The position numbers and the translations under genes were made by a program. The notes under the pieces are model-generated. The model was not told the origin of the DNA. It worked only from the letters and a program-made list of their open reading frames with translations, and ran no database searches. A stretch of 64,000 nt of DNA, from assembly GCF_000246855.1 (NCBI RefSeq), contig NC_016609.1, forward strand, positions 2,790,001 to 2,854,000, written 5' to 3'. Below, one piece after another: positions 7,484 to 15,216 of the stretch (positions within the stretch are counted from its first letter, which is position 1; every line of letters begins with the position of its first letter). The stretch is from Niastella koreensis GR20-10. GTDB lineage: Bacteria; Bacteroidota; Bacteroidia; Chitinophagales; Chitinophagaceae.

Positions 7484-7993
7484 ATGACCACTACATTTCA
7501 CAAAGGCTGGTACCTTATCTATACAAAGCCACGCCATGAAAAAAAGGTTCATTCCAGATTAAATGAACTTCAGATCAATTCGTTACTGCCTGTGAAAAAA
7601 ACGCTCAGAACATGGCACGACCGGAACAAATATATTGACCAGCCACTTTTCCCCTCCTATATTTTTATTTATCTGAACAACATGCAGAACTATTATGATG
7701 GAATAGACATAGATGGTTCCCTGTACTATGTAAAAACAGGCAAGCAAATGGCGCAGGTAAGCGAAATGGTCGTCAATAACATAAAGCTTATCACCGACCA
7801 GGTAGATGAGCTTGAAGTATCGGACGATCGCTTTCAGCCGGGCAGGAAACTGGTGATCGCCAAAGGTGCTTTAACAGGTCTTTCCTGCGAGGTGGTTGAG
7901 TTCAATAATAAACAAAAGTTGCTGGTAAGAGTAGATCTGCTGAAAAGAAATATACTTATCGCCTTGCCGGAAGACCATTTTATTGCCCTATGA
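7484..7993 (+). CDS. UpxY-family transcription antiterminator (NusG-like)
   Basis: A 169-aa NusG paralogue: NGN domain (GWYLIYTKPRHEKKVHSRL near residue 8, FPSYIFIYL near 58) and a C-terminal KOW-like domain (FQPGRKLVIAKGALTGL, VEFNNKQKLLVRVDLL). The family includes UpxY, RfaH and LoaP, which ride with RNA polymerase through long operons; LoaP is known to act on long antibiotic operons. It heads an operon with DUF4254, acylase, membrane protein and Sfp, and sits beside an NRPS operon longer than 50 kb, which suggests that operon as its target. Its stop overlaps the next start (ATGA at 7990). The leader element it would recognise is not visible, because the NRPS operon starts beyond the right edge. 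Confidence 0.87.
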   Translation: MTTTFHKGWYLIYTKPRHEKKVHSRLNELQINSLLPVKKTLRTWHDRNKYIDQPLFPSYIFIYLNNMQNYYDGIDIDGSLYYVKTGKQMAQVSEMVVNNIKLITDQVDELEVSDDRFQPGRKLVIAKGALTGLSCEVVEFNNKQKLLVRVDLLKRNILIALPEDHFIAL

Positions 7994-8625
7994 GTACATT
8001 ATTCAATAACTTCAGTGTGTTCAGTGATAACGTACAGGCTATTTATGGTCGGGCCATCGAGGATTATCATGTAGCTGATTCAATTGAAACTGCAGTTGAA
8101 AACCCTTTTCCTGTGGGTGAGCTGGAACATTTATTATATTTAAAGTGCTGGATAGACAACGTGCAATGGCATGTTGAAGATGCCATTCGCGATCCACATA
8201 TCGATGCCACTGATGCGTTAAAACTAAAACGCCGTATCGACCAGCTGAACCAGGAACGTACGAATACCGTTGAATACATAGACGATTATTTTCTTCATTA
8301 CTATACAGGCGTGCCGGTTATGCCTTATGCGCGGGTGAATACAGAAAGCCCGGCCTGGGCCCTGGACCGGCTGTCGATCCTTTGTTTAAAAATATACCAT
8401 ATGAATGCCGAGGTGCAAAGAACCGAAGCATCGCCGGACCATATACATCGTTGCCGGAATAAACTGGCCACTTTACGCCTGCAGCAAATCGATCTGTCGG
8501 TAAGCATTAACGAATTGCTGCTTGATATTTCGAAAGGCAACAAACAGATGAAGGTATATAGGCAAATGAAGATGTATAACGACGAAAACCTGAATCCCGT
8601 TTTGTATAATACATCAAAGTTTTGA
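7990..8625 (+). CDS. DUF4254 protein
   Basis: A 211-aa protein matching the pattern I know for DUF4254: ENPFPVGELEHLLYLKCWI, VQWHVEDAIRDP, LKRRIDQLNQERT, NTESPAWALDRLSILCLKIYHM and a C-terminal KVYRQMKMYNDENLNPVLY. It is helical, with no signal peptide or membrane segment, so probably cytosolic. The family occurs in Bacteroidota, often near glycosyltransferase genes, and has no established biochemical role that I know of. It overlaps the antiterminator by 4 bp and ends 6 bp before the acylase, which places it firmly in the accessory operon. Confidence 0.82.
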   Translation: MSTLFNNFSVFSDNVQAIYGRAIEDYHVADSIETAVENPFPVGELEHLLYLKCWIDNVQWHVEDAIRDPHIDATDALKLKRRIDQLNQERTNTVEYIDDYFLHYYTGVPVMPYARVNTESPAWALDRLSILCLKIYHMNAEVQRTEASPDHIHRCRNKLATLRLQQIDLSVSINELLLDISKGNKQMKVYRQMKMYNDENLNPVLYNTSKF

Positions 8626-8631
8626 CCTTTC

Positions 8632-11052
8632 ATGAAAAAAGTAGTTACTTTCACCATTACTGTGACTGCCCTGGTGCTTGTTATTTATATCTGCTCGCGG
8701 CAGTTTGGCAATGTTCCTCCACTTGGCAGGATACTTAACCCGTTCACCGGTCTCATTCAGAACGAGGATGATGAAAATCTGCAAAAGTCCCGGGTAAACA
8801 TAGGTCATTTAGGCCTTACTGAGTCCGTGGCAGTTTACTTCGACAACCGGAAAGTACCGCACATTTTTGCAAAAAATACAGCCGACCTCTATTTCGTTCA
8901 GGGCTATATAACCGCCAGCCTGCGTTTATGGCAAATGGATTTTCTAACTTATGTTTCAGCAGGCCGCCTGGGTGAAATATTTGAGGGGAAGTTCTTTGAC
9001 TATGACAGAACGCAAAGACGAATAGGCATTCTGGAGGCTGCAAAGGCCTCTGTAAAGATGATAGAGGCTGATAAGGAAACCAATCAGATAATAACGGCTT
9101 ATACAAAGGGGGTCAATGCATATATAGCTCAACTCGGTTATAAAAATATGCCTGTGGAATACAAATTGTTAAATTACAGGCCAGAGCCATGGAGCAAACT
9201 AAAAACAGCATTGCTGATGAAGTACATGGCTAATACCCTTTCCGGTTATGAAGAAGATTATACAATGACCAATTTAATGTTAGCGCTTGGGGAAGAAAAA
9301 TTCAATACCCTTTTTCCGGGAATGGGTGCACATATAACGCCGGTTGTTAACGATTCAACAGCCGTTTTAAACCGCAGCCTTATTCATACACCCAAACCGC
9401 AATATCTCGATTCTTCTTTTTTATCAACCGGTCCCATAGCTGCTGCCAGTAACTATGATCCCAAACTGGGTAGTAACAGCTGGGTGATTTCCGGGAAGAA
9501 AACGAGATCGGGTAATCCTATTTTATGCGCCGACCCGCACCTGAGTTTATCGCTGCCATGTATCTGGCTTGAAATGCAGCTGACTGCCCCAGGCATCAAC
9601 GTATATGGCGTTTCAATTCCGGGTACACCTGCCGTTATCATAGGCTTTAATGAAGATATTGCGTGGGGCATAACCAATGGAAGTGATGATGTAAAAGACT
9701 GGTACAAATTAAAAATGACCCCTGACTGTAAAAAATATCAATACGATGGACAATGGAAGGATGTAACCTATACAGTTGAAGAGATAAAAAGGAAAGGCAT
9801 GCCCACATTTAATGACACCATATACCACACCCTGCATGGACCTATTGTTTGCGATAAAAATTTCCCAACGGCGCAGCCTGAAGTATTCAACCATGCTCTG
9901 AAATGGGCATTGCATACTCCTTCAAACGAGTTCCTGACATTTATACAATTAAACAAGGCTAAAAATTATACGGATTACAGCAACGCTTTAGTGCATTACT
10001 TTTGTCCCTCCCAGAATTTCACTTTTGCAGGCAAAAACAACGATATTGCAGTAACGCACCAGGGAAAAATGGCTGTTAAATGGCCGGGTGAGGGTAAATT
10101 TATTTTAGATGGCACCAACAGCTCATGCCTGCCTTCAGCATATATTCCACAAGACAGCCTGCCTCATTTACTTAACCCTTTATGCGGATACATATTATCG
10201 GCCAATCAACAGCCAACGGGCAGCCACTACCCTTATTACTATAATGGCTATTACAGTGAAAACCGGGCTAACCGCATCGGGCGCTTACTGGCTAACGATA
10301 ACAACTTTACTCCGGAGCAAATGAAAATTATGCAACTGGACAATACCAGCAATTTCGCCGTAGACGCCCTGCCGGTTTTAAAAAGCGCCGTCAATGAAAA
10401 CAACTGGCCCGACAGTATAAAAAAAGCATTTGTGCAATTCAGCAGGTGGAAAGGGGCCTACGATAAAAATGATGAGCAGGCAAAGTTATTCGATCTGTGG
10501 ATGAAAAAGATAAGGGATTATACCTGGGATGAAATAAAGAAATATCCTTTCAGATCGAAATTGCCGGACGACTACATCCTGCTGGATCTCATTCGGCAAC
10601 AACCTGACAGTTATTTATTTGACAAACCCGAAACACCAGAAAAGGAAGATGCCCGTGATATAGTTACCAATGCTTTTTTATCTGCAGGCCGTGAATATCT
10701 GAAATTAAAAAGAAAAGGAAGCGTGCGTTGGGGCGACCTTAACAGAGTGGCGGTTATTCATATGACCAATATCAGATTTTTTAACAGGCAGGACCTGCCA
10801 GGTGCAGGCAATCCACAGGCAATTAATGCTATGTCTTCAAAGACAGGCCCCAGTTGGAGAATGATAGTAGAGTTGGGTGAAAGCCCCCTGGCTTTCGGGA
10901 TTTACGCAGGCGGGCAAAGTGGAAATATAGGCAGTACCTATTACGATGATTTTATAAACGACTGGAACCAGGGAACATATTATCCGCTTTATCTGTTTAG
11001 ATCAAAAGAAGAAGCAAAAAATAAAACTACCAGTACCTGGATGCTAAAATAA
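8632..11052 (+). CDS. Penicillin-acylase-family N-terminal nucleophile hydrolase
   Basis: An 806-aa precursor with an N-terminal signal anchor (VVTFTITVTALVLVIYI), so probably periplasmic. The family matures by autoproteolysis before a Ser that becomes the catalytic N-terminus. Here that is Ser281 in LGSNSWVISG, which splits the protein into an alpha part of about 280 residues and a beta part of about 525. Other family landmarks are YFDNRKVPHIFA, FVQGYITASLRLWQMDF, AGRLGEIFEG, PCIWLEMQL, GFNEDIAWGITNG and a C-terminal GGQSGNIGS block. Members cleave amides such as penicillins or acyl-homoserine lactones, and PvdQ removes the fatty acyl chain of a pyoverdine precursor. As the NRPS here starts from an FAAL-loaded acyl chain, a similar deacylating role is a good hypothesis. 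Self-resistance by degradation is an alternative. Confidence 0.9.
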   Translation: MKKVVTFTITVTALVLVIYICSRQFGNVPPLGRILNPFTGLIQNEDDENLQKSRVNIGHLGLTESVAVYFDNRKVPHIFAKNTADLYFVQGYITASLRLWQMDFLTYVSAGRLGEIFEGKFFDYDRTQRRIGILEAAKASVKMIEADKETNQIITAYTKGVNAYIAQLGYKNMPVEYKLLNYRPEPWSKLKTALLMKYMANTLSGYEEDYTMTNLMLALGEEKFNTLFPGMGAHITPVVNDSTAVLNRSLIHTPKPQYLDSSFLSTGPIAAASNYDPKLGSNSWVISGKKTRSGNPILCADPHLSLSLPCIWLEMQLTAPGINVYGVSIPGTPAVIIGFNEDIAWGITNGSDDVKDWYKLKMTPDCKKYQYDGQWKDVTYTVEEIKRKGMPTFNDTIYHTLHGPIVCDKNFPTAQPEVFNHALKWALHTPSNEFLTFIQLNKAKNYTDYSNALVHYFCPSQNFTFAGKNNDIAVTHQGKMAVKWPGEGKFILDGTNSSCLPSAYIPQDSLPHLLNPLCGYILSANQQPTGSHYPYYYNGYYSENRANRIGRLLANDNNFTPEQMKIMQLDNTSNFAVDALPVLKSAVNENNWPDSIKKAFVQFSRWKGAYDKNDEQAKLFDLWMKKIRDYTWDEIKKYPFRSKLPDDYILLDLIRQQPDSYLFDKPETPEKEDARDIVTNAFLSAGREYLKLKRKGSVRWGDLNRVAVIHMTNIRFFNRQDLPGAGNPQAINAMSSKTGPSWRMIVELGESPLAFGIYAGGQSGNIGSTYYDDFINDWNQGTYYPLYLFRSKEEAKNKTTSTWMLK

Positions 11053-11066
11053 CCAAACCAACCATT

Positions 11067-11429
11067 ATGGCCAGCTCCTTAAAAGATAATATTAGAACCA
11101 TGTTTATAGTGGCTTTAGGCGCCATCGTTACTTTGAAGATCGACAGTTTGCCATGGTGGAGCTTTACCATCACTATTTTTATCACAGGCGCCGTTACCAC
11201 CTTGCTGAAATGGAACATTTCGGGGTTCATTACCGGTTTTATTTCAGGTGTTATTGTATGGACCGGGGGTAATTTGTATTATCATTTATTGTATGATGGG
11301 ATCATTTTTAGAAAGACCGGCCCGGTCACTGCCCTGCTGTTCTTTTGCCTGGCGGGGTTAGCAGGCGGCTTACTGGCAGGACTATCGTTATATACAGGGA
11401 AAAGATTAATGGAATTCAGCAGGCATTAA
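11067..11429 (+). CDS. Small membrane protein of unknown function
   Basis: A 120-aa, strongly hydrophobic protein with about four predicted membrane helices (around residues 12-24, 30-48, 52-70 and 85-108). I recognise no family motif. The start is ATG 11067, 14 bp after the acylase stop, and the Sfp gene follows after 13 bp, so it is co-transcribed. It could be an immunity or membrane-adaptation protein, but nothing in the sequence shows this. Confidence 0.65.
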   Translation: MASSLKDNIRTMFIVALGAIVTLKIDSLPWWSFTITIFITGAVTTLLKWNISGFITGFISGVIVWTGGNLYYHLLYDGIIFRKTGPVTALLFFCLAGLAGGLLAGLSLYTGKRLMEFSRH

Positions 11430-11442
11430 CATCCCGGATAGC

Positions 11443-12129
11443 ATGGCAATTGTATACTACTTCAATGTTGACGAGATCAGAGACTGTGAAATAAGGGAAT
11501 ATTTACAGCACCTTCCGGCATTTATGCAACAGGAAGTGATGAAATACAGGAATACGATCGATCAGAAAAGCAGGTTGGCCGCCAGGCTTATGTTATGTGA
11601 AAGCCTGCGAACTTCGGGGATTGATGACTGGCAGGATAAATGGAGGAAGAATGTTCATAATAAACCTTTTATTGAAGGCTGGAAGCCCTTTAATATCTCT
11701 CACTCGGGAAAACTGGTCGTCTTTTCTTATGCGGATGGCTCAATAGGTGTTGATATCGAGAAAGTACAAACCATTCAACATGGAGAATTAATGCGGTATT
11801 TTCATGCGGAAGAACAGGAGTTCATAAGAAGTGCAGCCAATAAACTCGATTCTTTTTATGAAGTATGGGTAAAAAAAGAGGCATTTCTAAAAGCAACGGG
11901 CACAGGACTGGTAAACGGATTGAACGCCTGTAACTGCATTCTCAAAAATGTTAGTTACCAGGGGGATTGCTGGCATTTTCATGTCATTGACATACATCCG
12001 GATTATAAGAGCTGTTTGTGCACGTTGAATGAAAAAGAGCCTATAACGATCAGCGCATTCCGGTTTGAACGCGCTCAATATTTTCCAAACATCAACCCGC
12101 CATCCTCCAACCCTCTTTCATACATGTAA
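11443..12129 (+). CDS. 4'-phosphopantetheinyl transferase, Sfp type
   Basis: A 228-aa Sfp-like enzyme that would move phosphopantetheine from CoA to the conserved Ser of the carrier domains in this locus (12 PCPs and one ACP). Landmarks: FNISHSGKLVVFSYADG, the magnesium motif SIGVDIEKV, and FYEVWVKKEAFLKATGTGL. It is the last gene of the accessory operon. Its final 55 bp overlap the 3' end of the convergent FkbM-type methyltransferase gene, so the two operons meet tail to tail with no space for separate terminators. Confidence 0.92.
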   Translation: MAIVYYFNVDEIRDCEIREYLQHLPAFMQQEVMKYRNTIDQKSRLAARLMLCESLRTSGIDDWQDKWRKNVHNKPFIEGWKPFNISHSGKLVVFSYADGSIGVDIEKVQTIQHGELMRYFHAEEQEFIRSAANKLDSFYEVWVKKEAFLKATGTGLVNGLNACNCILKNVSYQGDCWHFHVIDIHPDYKSCLCTLNEKEPITISAFRFERAQYFPNINPPSSNPLSYM

Positions 12130-13028
12130 TTGAGCACCCCGGCAAACTCTTCCCTTTTAACCGTTTTGTTCAATGACGGCACTCTTAAGGTTGTAAACCC
12201 CGGCAATAAGGCCAACAGCTTTTCAACAGTTACATTGCTTACATTACGCAGGTGATGGGGTATAAACTCCATGATCAGGCCCCTGGCTTTCGATAGAATA
12301 TCCTGCATGCCTTTCAATGCGAAATACTCAGACCCTTCGATATCCATAAGCACCACGTCAAAATCGCGGCGGGTGAAATAATTATCCAACGCTACGCCGG
12401 CTACCTCTATCTCCTGTGGTTCGTCATAATTATAAATATAATGATCTTTAACCGGTTTGCGCTTACTGCCACCAGAGTTAGCCCTGTTTAACATGAACTT
12501 CAACGTTTCTTCTTTATCATTGGCTGCAATATTGAATATTTCACAATTGGTAACATTGTTCAGCCTGATATTCATTTCGAGTAACCGGAATGTATGGGGG
12601 TTGGCCTCAATGGCGGCTACGTAGGCGTACTTTTTTGCCAGGGGGATGGCGAGTGTGCCTATGTGGGCGCCCACTACCAGCACCTTCGAGGCAGGAAGAG
12701 CACTTCTGTAAATAGATTTCAGCAACTCGGTACTAAATCGTCCGTCGCGCCTGATATCCCAGCCAACACCATAGTCCTCGGGGTCGCTGGCAAATAATCC
12801 ATCGATGGTTTCCGTTATAATGGCCCGGCCATGGGCGCCCAATAACTTTTTTGTGAAGAGCCCTACACCAGCCATTTGCTGCAGCCGGTCGGCGGCATTA
12901 CTACGCATGATCTTTTTTAGCTCTTCATTACATGCCATATAGTAGTTCAGGATGTTTTCAACTACTGCTGTATCGTCGGCAGAGAAGGCTTCGGGGTCCT
13001 TAACGATCTGTTCTATGCTTATTTTCAT
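12075..13028 (-). CDS. FkbM-type SAM-dependent methyltransferase
   Basis: A 317-aa protein with an N-terminal helical extension of about 110 residues and a Rossmann methyltransferase domain: motif I VLVVGAHIGTLAIPLAK, acidic end of beta2 AAIEANP, LLEMNIRLNNV, and the FkbM-type VLMDIEGSEYFALKG block. FkbM enzymes usually O-methylate hydroxyls of natural products or sugars. It is the last gene of the NRPS operon, 14 bp after the SbnB-like gene. Candidate substrates are a beta-hydroxy group made by the CmlA-like enzyme or an attached sugar. The 3' end overlaps the Sfp gene. Confidence 0.82.
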   Translation of the reverse strand: MKISIEQIVKDPEAFSADDTAVVENILNYYMACNEELKKIMRSNAADRLQQMAGVGLFTKKLLGAHGRAIITETIDGLFASDPEDYGVGWDIRRDGRFSTELLKSIYRSALPASKVLVVGAHIGTLAIPLAKKYAYVAAIEANPHTFRLLEMNIRLNNVTNCEIFNIAANDKEETLKFMLNRANSGGSKRKPVKDHYIYNYDEPQEIEVAGVALDNYFTRRDFDVVLMDIEGSEYFALKGMQDILSKARGLIMEFIPHHLRNVSNVTVEKLLALLPGFTTLRVPSLNKTVKREEFAGVLNYMYERGLEDGGLMFGKY

Positions 13029-13042
13029 AAATCGGTATTTTA

Positions 13043-14008
13043 TTATTCAAGTTCAGTTCCTACGGTAAGTTGTTCCGCCCTGGTAAAATAATGCCCGGCT
13101 ACTGCAATGTCGAATACCGACATTCCCATTGGGTTGAACATCACTGTTTGCGGTTGTTTCAACTGAGACAAACCAATGCCGGCCACCAATTCGACTATAT
13201 TGTATACCTGTTGCTTCTGCAGGCCGTGGTTCAGATGCATATTTTCAATGTCGGTATTTTCTCTGCAAACTTCATCCCAGTCATCAACAATGATCGTATC
13301 GGCATATTGGATCCAGGATGCCATATAATCTCTCAGCGAAACGTTCAGGTGTAATGAACCTTTTTTGGGCATACTGTCAATATAGGGGCCGTTTGATACC
13401 GTACAGGTAACAAAAATATCTGCGTTTGAAAATGCTTCCTGCCAGGTATCGCAGATCCTGATACTGTCAGCATGAGGATGTTCGCTTACCATTTTTTCAC
13501 ATGGCCTGATATCGTATATACTTACCATTTCTATACGGTCACCCAGCAATCCGAATAACATATCGGTATGCAGCCTGCCAATAGGGCCCAGTCCGCACAT
13601 GCCTACCCTGATCCTGCTCATGTGGTTATATTTTAACCAAAGCTCTACCATAAGGCCCGATACCCCGGCCGTTCTTATGCCACTTAACAAAGGTGTGTTA
13701 ATAATGCTCACCGGCTGCCCGGTGGCCGCATCATTCAGGATTATAACGGAATGCGCCCGCCTGATCCCTTTGTTTATATTGTCGGGAAAACTGGCAATCC
13801 ACTTTATGCCTGCCAGTTCCGTTTCACCGCCTAAAAATCCCGGCATGGCAATGATCCTGTTCTTCCTGTTCCTGTATCTCAGGTAGGGTTTGATAGGCTG
13901 CGCAAAATCCTCCTGCGCCATTGTTTTGCAGGCCTTACGTATCACCGTTGTAACAGCAGGCCAGTTTACACCTATCTTTTTTATATCATCTTCATTTAAA
14001 TACTTCAT
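13043..14008 (-). CDS. SbnB-like dehydrogenase (ornithine cyclodeaminase superfamily)
   Basis: A 321-aa member of the ornithine cyclodeaminase / mu-crystallin superfamily: substrate Lys in AGIKWIASFPDN, INKGIRRAHSVIILNDAATGQP, LSGIRTAGVSGL, and NAD-binding GMCGLGPIGRLH. These lines agree best with SbnB, which oxidises N-(2-amino-2-carboxyethyl)-L-glutamate to release L-2,3-diaminopropionate (Dap). SbnB needs SbnA to make its substrate, and no SbnA-like PLP enzyme is in the window. It may lie beyond the edge or elsewhere, or this enzyme may instead make another non-proteinogenic residue. It starts 3 bp after the GT71-like gene. Confidence 0.72.
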   Translation of the reverse strand: MKYLNEDDIKKIGVNWPAVTTVIRKACKTMAQEDFAQPIKPYLRYRNRKNRIIAMPGFLGGETELAGIKWIASFPDNINKGIRRAHSVIILNDAATGQPVSIINTPLLSGIRTAGVSGLMVELWLKYNHMSRIRVGMCGLGPIGRLHTDMLFGLLGDRIEMVSIYDIRPCEKMVSEHPHADSIRICDTWQEAFSNADIFVTCTVSNGPYIDSMPKKGSLHLNVSLRDYMASWIQYADTIIVDDWDEVCRENTDIENMHLNHGLQKQQVYNIVELVAGIGLSQLKQPQTVMFNPMGMSVFDIAVAGHYFTRAEQLTVGTELE

Positions 14009-14011
14009 ATA

Positions 14012-15181
14012 TCAGGCTCTTTGTATCACATGATCAAAAGTTGATTCCTTAAGTCCACGCGGATAACCGGGTCTGGCTTTCAGGTTATAGTAGTGGAGTA
14101 AAAAGCGTGCGTAGAATTTAAAGTTTCTTAGCTCTTTAAGTATTTCAAGGCCTTTTTGCTCATAATCTCCGAACAATTCCCTGAAATCAAGCAACTCTAC
14201 TTCACCAACCAGGTCATAGAAAGTTCTTCCTTTGGACTCCCCCATATTACAATGGCTTATGATACAGCTTTCCCGTGCAGCACCGGATTTAAAACGCCTG
14301 ATCTTATCCCATACAAGCTCATCTTCTGCCGTAATATCCCATTTCCAGGCATTCCTGTGCAGGAAAAGGATATTATCGGCGCTGTCATGCTGTACCATGG
14401 TGAGGCCATATAAAAGATCTTTGTCTTCCGCCTCAAATCCGCATGCACCTGCATGCATGGCTATCATATTATAGTGCGTTCCTAACGCTTTCCAGGCAAA
14501 CCTGAAAGTGTCTTTATCACCTAAAAGCATTTCATAATAGTGCTCACGCCTGAGGTTGAAGTGCAGGCATAAATTTATTTCTTTCCAGCATTTTTCCTTA
14601 TTTATCAATATCTGGCCGCTTTCCTGCTCGATCGAGTGATAGTCGCTGGACCCTGTTATTTCCCATATGGGATTTGCCCTGTCCGTTATCCAGTAATCGG
14701 GCCAGAATATAGTGCCATAGGTTTTATACAAAACGTCGTCAAACAAATAGGCAGGATCTGCTACGCAGTTATTATCGGCATCCAGAAAAAGCACTTCTTT
14801 AAAACTGCTATTGAGTATGGCAAAAGGTTTCAAAGAAAACCCATATACCTGCAGACCGGTGTAATCAAGGCTGTTTTTACATTGAACGCCCAGTTGTTCG
14901 AATGCACGGATCGTTTCGGCGTTCAATTCATGTCCGGTATACCACAATTCAATTGGCAGCATACAGCCCGTTTGCCTGAGCATATTGATGTTGACCCATG
15001 CGCAGGTAACATGGTTAACGCCACCTGCGCAGGTAACAATACCTTTACCTTCAAAATTACCGGCATAAGGGGGGATCGATGCTGCATATTCCTGCCAGCC
15101 TTTTCTTAAAAGCGCAATCATGTGCGCATTTACAGTATAGTTGGTTTTCCGAATGAATTTATCCGTAAACGTAAATATCAT
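14012..15181 (-). CDS. GT71-like putative mannosyltransferase
   Basis: A 389-aa protein matching the MNN1-like putative mannosyltransferase family: KGIVTCAGGVNHVTCAWV near residue 46, NMLRQTGCMLPIELWYTG, and metal motif VLFLDADNN (Asp134-Ala-Asp136). In fungi such enzymes use GDP-mannose; bacterial members are little studied. There is no membrane segment. Position between the triple GT9-like gene (35 bp upstream) and the SbnB-like gene (3 bp downstream) in the NRPS operon argues for glycosylation of the peptide. The sugar donor cannot be read from the sequence. Confidence 0.8.
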   Translation of the reverse strand: MIFTFTDKFIRKTNYTVNAHMIALLRKGWQEYAASIPPYAGNFEGKGIVTCAGGVNHVTCAWVNINMLRQTGCMLPIELWYTGHELNAETIRAFEQLGVQCKNSLDYTGLQVYGFSLKPFAILNSSFKEVLFLDADNNCVADPAYLFDDVLYKTYGTIFWPDYWITDRANPIWEITGSSDYHSIEQESGQILINKEKCWKEINLCLHFNLRREHYYEMLLGDKDTFRFAWKALGTHYNMIAMHAGACGFEAEDKDLLYGLTMVQHDSADNILFLHRNAWKWDITAEDELVWDKIRRFKSGAARESCIISHCNMGESKGRTFYDLVGEVELLDFRELFGDYEQKGLEILKELRNFKFYARFLLHYYNLKARPGYPRGLKESTFDHVIQRA

Positions 15182-15216
15182 TACTTAAAGATTTTAATAA
15201 TACAGGTACTGTGTGG

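Noticed and set aside
7357-7539. 60-codon frame before the antiterminator gene
   Set aside because: Cys/Tyr-rich translation with no family resemblance, overlaps the start of a clear gene by 56 bp, and lies in a region with hairpins. Treated as leader sequence.
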